Shown here in pieces: positions 47,862 to 57,027 of a DNA stretch of 64,000 bases. Numbering within the stretch: the stretch's first letter is position 1; the number at the start of each line of letters is the position of its first letter. Made by a program: the position numbers and the translations under genes. Below the pieces are notes generated by a model that saw only the letters and a list, made by a program, of their open reading frames with translations, was not told the DNA's origin and searched no databases. Origin of the DNA: Anaerolineaceae bacterium. Lineage in GTDB: Bacteria > Chloroflexota > Anaerolineae > Promineifilales > Promineifilaceae. The stretch is from positions 1 to 64,000 of the forward strand of contig PABI01000086.1 of assembly GCA_002699125.1 (NCBI GenBank), in the 5' to 3' direction.

Positions 47862-50800
47862 TTATTTGATCACCAATGGAATAAACAGTTGATACGGATT
47901 TACGGTTACGGTAACGGTTCCAGTTACGGAATCTGTGCCGTCTGACAGAGTGTAGGTAAAGGTTTCTGTGCCGACAAAGCCGGAATCTGGTTTGTAGGTG
48001 ATGGTTGTGCCGTTGGTGGTGGCCGTGCCGTGCGCCGGATTGGCCACTGAGGTGACGGTTAAGCGATTGCCCTCTACTGGATCATTGTCATTGTCCAATA
48101 CTTTGATGACTACAGTGGCACCTGCGCTGGTTGCGGCAGAGTCTGAGGCTGCCTGCGGCATATCGTTGACGGAAACGATTGTGATATTGACTGTGGCTAT
48201 GTCGGTGAATTCGCCATCACCAACGGTGTAGGTGAAGCTGTCTGAGCCGTGGAAATTAGGGTCTGGCGTGTATTTGATTCTGCTGCCCTGAATAACGGCC
48301 GTTCCATGCACCGGATTACTAACTGAAAGAATTGACAGCGAATCACCGTCCGGATCATCGTCATTATTTAGCACGTCAATGATGATGGGTGAATCCTCTA
48401 ATGTTTCCGGTGAATCATTATGGGCATTGGGGGCTGCGTTGCTGTGGCTGACGTAGATGGTCATGGTAACCAAGGCAGTATCGCTGCCGCCGTTGCCGTC
48501 GCTAACGGTGTAGGTGAAGGTTTCAGTGCCAACAAATCCAGTGGCTGCTGTGTATTCAATTTGGTTGTTGTTAATAACGGCCGTTCCCCCATTATCCGGC
48601 GCACTCACTGAATCGATTGTCAGAACATCGCCAACGTCGATATCCTCATCATTGGCCAGAACGTCGATCTGGATGGTGCCACTTTCTTCGCTAGCAGTTT
48701 CGCTGTCATCATTGGCCGTGGGCACATCGTTTACCGCAGTAACTTCAATGGTGACGGTAGCGGTGTCGCTGCCGTTGCGCCCATCGCTGACGGTGTAGGT
48801 GAAGGTTTCGCTGCCAAAGAAGTTGGGTGCCGGCGTGTAGTCGATCTGGTTGTTGTTAAGGACGGCCGTTCCGCCGTTATCTGTCGTACCAATGGCAGTG
48901 ATTACAAGCGTGTCGCCTGTGTCGGCGTCCGAGTCGTTGTCCAGAACGTTGATTTGGACAGTCTCACTATCTTCCTCGATTGTTTCGTTGTCATCAAGGG
49001 CGATAGGGGCATCATTCACCTCAGTTACTTCGATGGTCACGGTAGCAATATCGCTGCCGTTGCGCCCATCGCCAACGGTGTAGGTGAAGGTTTCAACGCC
49101 GAAGAAGTTGGGTGCCGGCGTGTACTCAATCTGGTTGTTGATGATAACGGCCGTTCCGCTGTTATCCGGCGTCCCAATGGCAATGATTGTCAGATTGTCG
49201 TCTGTATCTGGATCAACATCATTGGTTAGTACATCAATCTGGATAGTTTGGCTGTCTTCAACGGCCGTTGCACTGTCATCACTCGCTATTGGGGCATCAT
49301 TGATTTCGGTTACTGTAATGGTCAAGATAGCGGTATCGCTGCCGCCGTTTCCATCACTGATGGTGTAAGTGAATGTTTCAGTGCCGAAGAAATTAGGCGC
49401 AGGCGTGTAGTTAATTTGGTTATTGTGGATGACGGCCGTTCCATTATTGTCCGGTGCACCAACCGCGGTAATAGAGATTGTGTCTGCTGTGTCCAGGTCA
49501 GTGTCGTTGTCCAGAACATTTATCGCGATGGTGTTGCTGTCTTCGGCAACTGTCTCGCTGTCGTCGTCGGCTGTTGGCAAGTCGTTGACGGCCGTCACCT
49601 GGATTGTGACGGTAGCCGTGTCGCTGCCGCCGTTGCCGTCATCAAGCGTGTAGATGAATGTTTCAGTGCCGAAGAAGTTAGGGGCTGGCGTGTAGTCAAT
49701 TTTGTTGTTGTTGAGGACGGCCGTTCCACCATTGTTTAACGAACCGATTGAGCTAATTGAAAGCGTATCTCCAGTGTCTGGATCGGTATCATTAGTCAGA
49801 ACGTCAATGGCGGTTGTGCCGCTGTCTTCAGCAACGGTTTCGGTGTCGTCATTGGCTTTTGGGGCTTTATTGATGTGCAGTGAGGTGAAGCTCCGCACCG
49901 AAGATTGGGTGCTGCCGGTGATATTGTTGGCAATGACTGACCAATAATAAAGCGTATCGGCCGTCAACCCGGTGGCATCAAATGACGTGGTGAGAATGCC
50001 GCTTTGATCAATCAGCGGCGAGCTGAGGTCCGGCTGCTCAGAAACGATGAGCTGATATTCATCGGCATCCGAGGCAGGCTGCCAGGAAAACATGGGTGTT
50101 AAAGAAACCTCAATCTCATCTTGAGCCGGTGAAACAAGCAAAGGCACACCGGGCAGGGGCGGCGGTGGATTGCTGCTCGCCGTGAAGTTCCACTGTTGTG
50201 ACCATGCCTGGTCATTGGCATTGTGGGCAATGACAATCCAATAATAGGTGCCCTCCGCTAAAGGCGTGGTTGGCGTGAAGGATGTGGCCGTAATCCCGGT
50301 TTCATGAATCGCCAAAGAGCCCATATTGGCGTTGTTGTCAACGCGGATTTCGTAACTGGTGGCATTTTCTGCCGCTCCCCAGGAAAAGGTAGGCGTTGTG
50401 GAAACGGTTGCGCCTTTTAGAGGATTTGTTTGTACGGGAATATCGGGCGTTGGCACGGTTCCCAAGCCAAGTAAAACAGGTTCGTAGTTGTCGGTTGAGA
50501 TGTCATACCCACCGCTGCCATCTGGTGTAAACAGAATAACTTGCTCGCTGGCTAAAGACTCGCTGTTGAATGAATATTGCGTACCGGCTGTGCCATTTGC
50601 ATTTTCAAGCCCCACAGTGGCAGAATTTCCATGCGCCCGCACGTTGTCACCGACCAGATAACGATATTGGAACTGAATGTTATTGCTGCCTTCATGCAGA
50701 ATTACGAAAAAAGTCCCCAGCGGGGTGGGGTCATTCCAAAAACCGACATTTGTATATTGGACAACAAGCATACGATTGGGTGCTGTGCCAATGGTTTTAT

Positions 50801-51221
50801 ACAGGACCCGTTGATCAAGATCATTTTCAACGATGATATCATCCCAAAAAGGGGCGATATAGTTGTTTGGCCAGTCGTTGTTGGGAATGCTCTGATTGAC
50901 GTAGTAACGCCAATTCCCCCATCCGACAGTGTAGCGATAATCACTGAAGGTGATCATGCCGTTTGAGGCTACATAAAACTGGTTATAATTGTTGCCGTAG
51001 AAATCGAAATCAAAGCCGATCGGTAGTGCACCCGATCCCTCATCATCGCCGTTTATGCCGGTGTCTGTGCCCTGGTAATAAGTTTCTGGCGGCAGATCTG
51101 CCTGGACAGCAGGTACCGTTGCCAGGGTAAACAATGCCATTAGCAGGAAAGCAATAATTTGTAATTTTTTCGTTGAATAGATAAAGGAAAAATATTTGGT
51201 TGTGGGATGTAACGTGTTCAT
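47862..51221 (-). CDS. Giant secreted adhesin-like protein with seven tandem-95 repeats
   Basis: 1119 residues. Signal peptide (KLQIIAFLLMALFTLATVPAVQA, cut near residue 42). Residues about 43-240 are nidogen-like (GFDFDFYGNNYNQFYVASNGMI, APFWDDII). Two fibronectin-III domains follow (about 265-350, 360-450). Seven tandem repeats of about 95 residues (each with D-D-x-ETVxED...INVLxNDxDxDxGD...GTAVIxNNQIxYTPAPNFFGxETFTYT) fill about 455-1105, typical of calcium-binding tandem-95/cadherin-like proteins. It ends in QLFIPLVIK, a shared terminal tail. Likely cell-surface. Confidence 0.9.
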   Translation of the reverse strand: MNTLHPTTKYFSFIYSTKKLQIIAFLLMALFTLATVPAVQADLPPETYYQGTDTGINGDDEGSGALPIGFDFDFYGNNYNQFYVASNGMITFSDYRYTVGWGNWRYYVNQSIPNNDWPNNYIAPFWDDIIVENDLDQRVLYKTIGTAPNRMLVVQYTNVGFWNDPTPLGTFFVILHEGSNNIQFQYRYLVGDNVRAHGNSATVGLENANGTAGTQYSFNSESLASEQVILFTPDGSGGYDISTDNYEPVLLGLGTVPTPDIPVQTNPLKGATVSTTPTFSWGAAENATSYEIRVDNNANMGSLAIHETGITATSFTPTTPLAEGTYYWIVIAHNANDQAWSQQWNFTASSNPPPPLPGVPLLVSPAQDEIEVSLTPMFSWQPASDADEYQLIVSEQPDLSSPLIDQSGILTTSFDATGLTADTLYYWSVIANNITGSTQSSVRSFTSLHINKAPKANDDTETVAEDSGTTAIDVLTNDTDPDTGDTLSISSIGSLNNGGTAVLNNNKIDYTPAPNFFGTETFIYTLDDGNGGSDTATVTIQVTAVNDLPTADDDSETVAEDSNTIAINVLDNDTDLDTADTISITAVGAPDNNGTAVIHNNQINYTPAPNFFGTETFTYTISDGNGGSDTAILTITVTEINDAPIASDDSATAVEDSQTIQIDVLTNDVDPDTDDNLTIIAIGTPDNSGTAVIINNQIEYTPAPNFFGVETFTYTVGDGRNGSDIATVTIEVTEVNDAPIALDDNETIEEDSETVQINVLDNDSDADTGDTLVITAIGTTDNGGTAVLNNNQIDYTPAPNFFGSETFTYTVSDGRNGSDTATVTIEVTAVNDVPTANDDSETASEESGTIQIDVLANDEDIDVGDVLTIDSVSAPDNGGTAVINNNQIEYTAATGFVGTETFTYTVSDGNGGSDTALVTMTIYVSHSNAAPNAHNDSPETLEDSPIIIDVLNNDDDPDGDSLSILSVSNPVHGTAVIQGSRIKYTPDPNFHGSDSFTYTVGDGEFTDIATVNITIVSVNDMPQAASDSAATSAGATVVIKVLDNDNDPVEGNRLTVTSVANPAHGTATTNGTTITYKPDSGFVGTETFTYTLSDGTDSVTGTVTVTVNPYQLFIPLVIK
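47890..49870 (-). repeat. Seven tandem DNA repeats of about 285 bases
   Basis: The units encode the tandem-95 domains. Most contain the ACGGCCGTT word at the same place (GTAV), e.g. near 48295, 48577, 48861, 49146, 49431 and 49716, spaced about 285 bases. Confidence 0.85.
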
Positions 51222-51277
51222 GATGTCTCTCTAATTAACTAACAATACAGGTGTGAAAGCATATAAAAATACAAACT

Positions 51278-51295
51278 CTTAAGACCGATCTTAAG
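51278..51295. promoter_or_regulatory. CTTAAGA dyad upstream of the adhesin gene
   Basis: CTTAAGA-ccga-TCTTAAG, seven-base perfect arms, 57 bases before the ATG of the adhesin gene. It could be an operator or a short hairpin. Confidence 0.45.
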
Positions 51296-51385
51296 AATGC
51301 TCACTTGCAGAAATTGTTACATGAACGGTGTTTAAAACTAAAGTACTATCTTCGCTATAGCTGGCTTTTTTCTTGAGTGGCAAAG

Positions 51386-51427
51386 AAAAAAGATCCTTGA
51401 ACTGCAATCATTGCAGCCAAAGGATCT
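51386..51427 (-). terminator. Terminator of the beta-helix protein gene
   Basis: AGATCCTT, CTGCAAT, then ATTGCAG and AAGGATCT mirrored, followed on the minus strand by TTTTTT. Confidence 0.85.
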
Positions 51428-51479
51428 CTCGTTTTTGATGGAAGTTCTTTCCATCTATCCGGTAAGTTATAAGCTGGGT

Positions 51480-53555
51480 TTACGGTTTTATTATCTGCGG
51501 CAAATAGATGTATTGCAGAGATAGTGCTCCATATTCAATGGCACCGATGTCGCAAACGGCCGTTCCATCATCATCACCATCAAACGGCCGTGCCGTGCCA
51601 CGTTGATCTATTGCCGGACAACTGGCATTATCTCCGGCATCTATAGCGGGGCTTTCTTCAAGAAGCGCATGCGTCAAAGTTGAGCCACCATTGTTTGTCA
51701 GCGGGCCTAGCAAGGCATTTGTGTTGGTGATGTCGCCCGTATGGCTCAAACCGCAATCATTATTGTCCTCTAAGCTGAAATAAGTTAAGTCTAATGGTAA
51801 ATTGCAGTTTTCTGTACCATTATTGGCAAGAAGGGTGTGGGTGATGGTGGTTGTCGTAAGCATCGTATGGTAAATACCGGCTCCGCTGGGGGCACTGTTT
51901 TCTGCTAAGGTAACGTTTTCCAGAAATGTGCCGATGGTTGCTTCGCTCCAAATACCACCCCCTTGCTGTGATGCCATATTACTGCTTACTGTTGAGTTTA
52001 TGCTCTCTAATTGACCGTAGTTCAGGATGCCACCACCAGTCATGGCTGAGTTGCTGTAAATGGAGGATGCAACTATCAGAGATGTGGAGTCAGAATCAAT
52101 TAACACCCCGCCACCTTCCATAATAGCATTATTATGCGATATCGTTGAATTTTGTACTTCTAAACGGCTCATATTATAGACGCCGATTCCTGCTGCTTCT
52201 TCAGCTATATTGTTTTGAATCGTGCTGTTGGTAATGGTTAAAATATTCCCATCGATGTAAACACCCCCGCCTGCCTGGGCTTGATTATCAGCAATATTGT
52301 TATTTTCTATTGAGAGGGACTTTACACTATAGATACCACCTCCCAATGTTGTTGCTACATTACCTGAGATATTATTGTTACTTAATAGCAATGCGCCATC
52401 TTCAAAGTAAATTCCGCCACCGACTCCGGCACTATTGCTATAAATGGCCGTGTCTTTAATGTCAAAGACGCCATCATATACATAAACCCCACCGCCATCG
52501 GCAAAGCCGGCAACGGCCGTATTATGGTGAATGGTGCTGCTGATAACATTGAACGTACCGCGATAACTAAAAATGCCACCCCCCCGGCTGGAGTTACTCT
52601 TATTTTCGTAGATGGCGCTGTTGGTAACTGTAATCGTGCCAAAGTTAAGAATGCCGCCCCCATCAAGATAGACACTATTGCTATAAATGCTGACATTTTT
52701 TAGGGTCGTTGTGCCAGAGTCGGTGTTATCTACACCGCCTCCCCCGTAAGAATAGTTGCGGTAAAAGTGAGTACCCTCTACATATAATGTCCCCTGATTC
52801 AAAAGGGTTCCGCCACCGCCAATAACGGTGCTGTTAAAAGCCAAAACACCCCCTGTTACAGTGGCATTCCCTACATTAAAAACGCCATGCCCTGAAGGGC
52901 TGGAATTCGTAAGAATATCGGTATTGCTAAGTTGCAATGCTCCCGCATTATAAATGCCACCACCGCCACCGGGACCACCGAGTAAAGAGGGAAAGGATTG
53001 ATTGTTTAACAGAACAGAGTCAGAAATAAGTAGACTGGCTCCCGGAAGGGCATTGTAAATCCCCCCGCCTTGCGGGTCAGCTACATCTGAATCCAGTTCA
53101 AATCCACCATTTTGCACTGTGAGATTGCTGATGGAAACAATTGAATCGTTTGTTCCTGTAATGTGAAAAACACGATCCAGCATAGCGCCATCAACAATTG
53201 TCGTTGCTGCATTTGTGCCATTGATTGTGAGATCATCCAGAATGTCAATATCACCAGTTGCACTGGCATCTTCTTCCGGCCCGGCAATTGTTAGAGCATA
53301 TGTATTGGCCGGTAAAGAGATAACATCACTGCCGCTTAGGGCATTGGCTTCCATAACGGCCGCTCTTAACGTACATACCCCGTTCCCCACGGCCGTTTCA
53401 CAGACGCCATCACCTGGAATTACATCTGTTGCATCCATTGTGCTGTTAACCGTAAATGTAGCGGTAGGGCTGGCCTGGGTTTGCAACGTGGCCATAAAGA
53501 GTATGAGCAAAGAAACTGGTATCAGGGTGGCTAAAAATAGGCGTGAATACTTCAT
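51480..53555 (-). CDS. Secreted parallel beta-helix protein (CSLREA type)
   Basis: 691 residues. Signal peptide (LFLATLIPVSLLILFMATLQTQA), then the CSLREA-type N-terminal motif (CTLRAAVMEANALSGSDVISLPANTY), then many turns of a right-handed beta-helix with GGGI/GGGV and N-rich ladders (SNSAxxGGGI, NNIAEEAAGIGVYN), a choice-of-anchor-Q-type region (ESPAIDAGDNASCPAIDQRGTARP, CDIGAIEYGA) and the tail YIYLPQIIKP. Surface or matrix protein; no catalytic residues seen. It is the neighbour of the adhesin and has its own terminator. Confidence 0.88.
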   Translation of the reverse strand: MKYSRLFLATLIPVSLLILFMATLQTQASPTATFTVNSTMDATDVIPGDGVCETAVGNGVCTLRAAVMEANALSGSDVISLPANTYALTIAGPEEDASATGDIDILDDLTINGTNAATTIVDGAMLDRVFHITGTNDSIVSISNLTVQNGGFELDSDVADPQGGGIYNALPGASLLISDSVLLNNQSFPSLLGGPGGGGGIYNAGALQLSNTDILTNSSPSGHGVFNVGNATVTGGVLAFNSTVIGGGGTLLNQGTLYVEGTHFYRNYSYGGGGVDNTDSGTTTLKNVSIYSNSVYLDGGGILNFGTITVTNSAIYENKSNSSRGGGIFSYRGTFNVISSTIHHNTAVAGFADGGGVYVYDGVFDIKDTAIYSNSAGVGGGIYFEDGALLLSNNNISGNVATTLGGGIYSVKSLSIENNNIADNQAQAGGGVYIDGNILTITNSTIQNNIAEEAAGIGVYNMSRLEVQNSTISHNNAIMEGGGVLIDSDSTSLIVASSIYSNSAMTGGGILNYGQLESINSTVSSNMASQQGGGIWSEATIGTFLENVTLAENSAPSGAGIYHTMLTTTTITHTLLANNGTENCNLPLDLTYFSLEDNNDCGLSHTGDITNTNALLGPLTNNGGSTLTHALLEESPAIDAGDNASCPAIDQRGTARPFDGDDDGTAVCDIGAIEYGALSLQYIYLPQIIKP

Positions 53556-53808
53556 TGAACCCTCCGTGGTTGCACTGTTGTTTGATTGGAAATAGGTTAG
53601 TCAGGCGCATTGTTTTTTGAAGCTGGAAAAAATCCGGTCACTGGCAGGATTATAAAAGTTCAAACCAACAATTACAATTGACATTCTTCGTATTTCTTTC
53701 TGGATCGGTTTTGGATCGATTGACCTGTACACTGCAAAATAGTTGACGCCAACGGCCGTTCCAAAGAAAATGTGCCGGGCGACAACACAACATTTAGGAG
53801 GTGGCTTT

Positions 53809-54651
53809 ATGCGTGGACCCTGGCAACAGCGCAGCAGCCTGTGGCAAGCCGATATCGCTTCGATTGTGCTGCTCATCGTGTTTGTTTTGGCCATTTTTGG
53901 CCTGGAAGCGTGGCTTCAACCCCAATTTACCCCCACAACGCTTGTGTTAACCGGCATTTTTATAGCCCTGGTTCCGGCCATTGTTTGGCTGGCCTTTTTT
54001 TACCGGCGAGACCGTCTGGAGCCGGAGCCCAAGCACCTGGTGATGCAAATGGTGATTTTGGGTGGCTTGCTGGCCAGTGCCGTAGGCATCCCAGTGGTAG
54101 ATGGCCTGTTTGCCGTGCCAAACTGGTTGAGCGACAGTCCCGCCTGGGCGCAGCTGCTGGGTGGCTTTCTCATCGTGGGCATGACGCAGGAATTTCTGAA
54201 ATATGCGGCCGTTCGCTTTTCTGTTTACTATGCGGCTGATTTTGACGAGGCGATTGACGGCATCATTTACACAACGGCCGTTGCCATCGGTTTTGCCGTG
54301 GTGCTCAACATCAACTTTGTCGTTAGCTCGGGCGGTGTGGATTTAGGCTCCGGGGCGATTCGCATTGTGTTGACAACGCTGGCCCAGGCCAGCTTTGCCG
54401 GGGTGGTTGGTTACTTTTTGGGACGCATGAAGTTTGAGAAACGGCCGCTCTGGTGGATGCCGCTCGGGTTAACCATTGCCGCTGCGCTCAACAGTCTTTT
54501 CTACTTTTTGCGCGGCACCTTGAGCCAGGGTGGTTTGGGCACCGTCAACAGCTGGGTTGGCCTGGTGCTGGCGGCGGCTCTGGCAGGCATCATCACCTGG
54601 TTCCTCTCCCGTTCCATTCAGCACGACCTGGCCGTACACGGAGGTGATTGA
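53809..54651 (+). CDS. PrsW-family intramembrane metalloprotease
   Basis: 280 residues with about eight TM segments. PrsW pattern: FYRRDRLEPEPKHLV, GMTQEFLKYAAVR (E-x2-K metal/active motif), FDEAIDGIIYTTAVAIGFAVVLNINFV, and GYFLGRMKFEKRPLW. Such proteases cut anti-sigma factors inside the membrane. GGAGGTGG precedes ATG 53809. It is cotranscribed with the next two genes: TGA overlaps the SD region of the next. Confidence 0.85.
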   Translation: MRGPWQQRSSLWQADIASIVLLIVFVLAIFGLEAWLQPQFTPTTLVLTGIFIALVPAIVWLAFFYRRDRLEPEPKHLVMQMVILGGLLASAVGIPVVDGLFAVPNWLSDSPAWAQLLGGFLIVGMTQEFLKYAAVRFSVYYAADFDEAIDGIIYTTAVAIGFAVVLNINFVVSSGGVDLGSGAIRIVLTTLAQASFAGVVGYFLGRMKFEKRPLWWMPLGLTIAAALNSLFYFLRGTLSQGGLGTVNSWVGLVLAAALAGIITWFLSRSIQHDLAVHGGD

Positions 54652-54652
54652 G

Positions 54653-55225
54653 ATGACGCCTGTAGCTGTTCCGCAAAATAATCTGGCCCACGAGCGTCGC
54701 TCGGCTCTCATAATGATTCTTCTGGTATTGGTGGCTTTGCTGCTGGGTTGGTGGGTGAAAACGGCCGTACAAAGCGCCATCCGCCCCATCGAAATGAGTG
54801 GCTACACAGCAGCCGTGCCCGATGGCTGGTTGGTGCAGGAAGGCGCTGGTGATCTGGTCTTTATCACCCGCAATCCGCAGGCGCTCGATGAGCTTTATCG
54901 CCTGAGCCAACTGCCGGCAGCGGCAGATTTGGCAGTTGTGGCCGAAAATCGCAACCTGGCCCGCTTTCGCCTGGATGATACTTATCGCGTGCTGGAAGCG
55001 TCCCCCGTTGTTTTTGCCGGGCAAGATGCCTACAAAGTTAGCTTTGCCCGCGCCGACGTGGATTCACCCGGCTTGCCCCATGTCATTGAGGGAATCGATT
55101 ACTACTTTGCCCAGGATGATCAGGTGATGGTTTTGTCTTTGGAAGCCAAAAGCGAAACGTTTGTCGCTGCCCTGCCCCGTTTTCAGAAATTTGTTCAATC
55201 CGTTTCCTACAATGGAGGAGAGTAA
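54653..55225 (+). CDS. Membrane-anchored hypothetical protein
   Basis: 190 residues: a short cytoplasmic start, one TM (SALIMILLVLVALLLGWWV) and an extracytoplasmic alpha/beta domain (YTAAVPDGWLVQEGAGDLVFITRNP, GQDAYKVSFARADVDSPG) like a PsbP or anti-sigma sensor part. GGAGGTGATTGAG lies before the ATG. Placed between PrsW and S1C protease genes, it could be a substrate or sensor of these proteases; that is inference. Confidence 0.75.
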   Translation: MTPVAVPQNNLAHERRSALIMILLVLVALLLGWWVKTAVQSAIRPIEMSGYTAAVPDGWLVQEGAGDLVFITRNPQALDELYRLSQLPAAADLAVVAENRNLARFRLDDTYRVLEASPVVFAGQDAYKVSFARADVDSPGLPHVIEGIDYYFAQDDQVMVLSLEAKSETFVAALPRFQKFVQSVSYNGGE

Positions 55226-55228
55226 GGA

Positions 55229-56872
55229 ATGAGACGAATCCAAGACTCCCCTTTTCAATTGCTCTTTTTACTGCTGCTGCTCTTTTCCTTTACCGCGATG
55301 GCTTGCCAACTGGGGGCTGCTCTGGAAGCAACCCCAACGCCTCGCGCTCGGGACGACGATGATGACGGCGATGAGCCAGAACCGACTCCGGTTGTGGTGG
55401 AACCAACAGCAGCACCTGAGGAAGCGCCCAGCAGTGAAGTGGCTCCCATCGAACGATTGCAGGTGGCCACGGTACAAATTTTTGCCAAGCAGGTGATCAA
55501 CGGCCGTCTCCAAACCATCTGGACCGGCTCGGGCACCATTATTTCACCCGATGGCGTCATTTTGACCAACGCCCATGTAGCCGCCCCGACGTCGCCCGGC
55601 CTGGCTACACTGTACAACGATCCGGAACTGCTCTTCGGCGAACAGCCAGATACGTTGGTCGTCGCGCTTAGTGAAACTGCCGATCAGCCGCCCACCGAAA
55701 CCTACATTGCCGAACTGGCTGCTGCCGATGGTGCCCTGGATCTGGCTATCATCGAAATTACGGCCGATTTAGACGGCAATGAGTTAGACATCAGCACGCT
55801 AGACCTGCCTTTTGTTGAAGTAGGTGACTCCAACACGATTCGCCTGGGCGAAGAAATTCGCATTCTGGGTTATCCTGGGGCCGGTGGCGAAACCATCACC
55901 TTTACCCGAGGCAATGTCGCCGGTTTTGAGAGCCAGAATCGGGTAGGTGATCGCGCCTGGATTAAAACCGATGCTACCATCTCCCCCGGCAACTCCGGCG
56001 GGCTGGGCGTGAACGCTGCCGGGCAAATTATCGGCGTGCCCTCATTTGGGCAGGAGGCCATTGGCGGGGCGATTAACCGCCTGCGGGCCATCAATTATGC
56101 CTTGCCCTTGCTGGAAGCGGCCGAAGCCAACAGCAGCTACGAAAGCCCGTACGTGGTAACCGGTACGGGTCAGGAGACGTTCAACCACGTTACCTGGGCC
56201 GATGATTTTAGCGATGATGATCAATGTGCCATTGGTCCGAGAGACAGCTATCCTAGCAACACCACCCTGGCCGTGGCCATTTTTGAATACAGTGGCCTGG
56301 CCGATGGCGAGCAGGTGCTGATCGCCTGGTGGCTGGATGATGAAATTCTGAGCACCACCGTGTTTGAATGGAGCGAAGGTGCGTCTGGCGATTGCACGGC
56401 GTTTTACTTCCACAATTACGGCGATCCGATTCCCAATGGCAATTATGCTGTGGAGATTTATGCCGGCGGTGAGCTGGAGTTTGTCGGCGTGGCTGAAACG
56501 GCCGTTGGCGGTACAGCAGCAACAAATAGCGGCGATACGGGCAACACCGGCAGCACAAGCAAAGACGGCATTTCGGTCGAAGGTGAAATTCTGGATGCCG
56601 ACAGCGGCAAGCCGCTCAGCGGAGCGGTCATCTTTATCCTGCAGCCCGGCACCGATTTGGATGCCTGGCTGGACAACCCCACCGACGCCGAGGTGTATGC
56701 CTTTGCCGAAACCGACCAGAAAGGCTACTTTTTCTTACCTCAACCGTTACAGCGCGACGTGGAATATCCAGGCGTGGCCGGGCTAACTGGCTACCGCAAC
56801 AACGAAGGCTATCTGGAATTCTCCACCGATGATCCCGATTCGATTTATCTCACGCTGGAGTTGAGTAAATAG
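55229..56872 (+). CDS. S1C-type serine protease, lipoprotein
   Basis: 547 residues. Lipobox-type signal (LFSFTAMAC, Cys near 26), an acidic/Pro linker (DDDDDGDEPEPTP), then a trypsin-like domain with His in TNAHVA (about 113), Asp in LDLAIIEI and Ser in SPGNSGGLGV (about 250), as in DegP/HtrA. No PDZ domain is seen; instead a C-terminal beta domain (AVEIYAGGELEFVGVAETAV) and a carboxypeptidase-regulatory-like module (LDADSGKPLSGAVIFIL, QKGYFFLPQP). Third gene of the PrsW operon, three bases after the previous stop. Confidence 0.88.
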   Translation: MRRIQDSPFQLLFLLLLLFSFTAMACQLGAALEATPTPRARDDDDDGDEPEPTPVVVEPTAAPEEAPSSEVAPIERLQVATVQIFAKQVINGRLQTIWTGSGTIISPDGVILTNAHVAAPTSPGLATLYNDPELLFGEQPDTLVVALSETADQPPTETYIAELAAADGALDLAIIEITADLDGNELDISTLDLPFVEVGDSNTIRLGEEIRILGYPGAGGETITFTRGNVAGFESQNRVGDRAWIKTDATISPGNSGGLGVNAAGQIIGVPSFGQEAIGGAINRLRAINYALPLLEAAEANSSYESPYVVTGTGQETFNHVTWADDFSDDDQCAIGPRDSYPSNTTLAVAIFEYSGLADGEQVLIAWWLDDEILSTTVFEWSEGASGDCTAFYFHNYGDPIPNGNYAVEIYAGGELEFVGVAETAVGGTAATNSGDTGNTGSTSKDGISVEGEILDADSGKPLSGAVIFILQPGTDLDAWLDNPTDAEVYAFAETDQKGYFFLPQPLQRDVEYPGVAGLTGYRNNEGYLEFSTDDPDSIYLTLELSK

Positions 56873-56945
56873 TTGGCGAGTTTGCGAGTAGGTGAGTATG
56901 GAAGTTTGCATTTTACTCGCCTACTCGCCCACTCGCGGACTCCCT
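56873..56945. repeat. GCGAGTAGGTGAGTA iterated hairpin
   Basis: GGCGAGTTTGCGAGTAGGTG pairs with TACTCGCCTACTCGCC and CACTCGC. It closes the protease operon and may end its transcript. Confidence 0.75.
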
Positions 56946-56948
56946 AGA

Positions 56949-56979
56949 TTGCAACTGCTTCCCCAAAGTGACGTATAAT
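56949..56979 (+). promoter_or_regulatory. Possible promoter of the ArsA-like gene
   Basis: TTGCAA (56949-56954), 19 bases, TATAAT (56974-56979), about 50 bases before ATG. The spacing is longer than ideal. Confidence 0.4.
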
Positions 56980-57027
56980 CAAGCGTATGATTAGACAGTA
57001 ACCAAACATTGTTTGTTAGGAGAACTT

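Noticed and set aside
47890..49870. CRISPR-like regular spacing
   Set aside because: The 285-base periodicity is from tandem-95 protein repeats, not short repeats with spacers.
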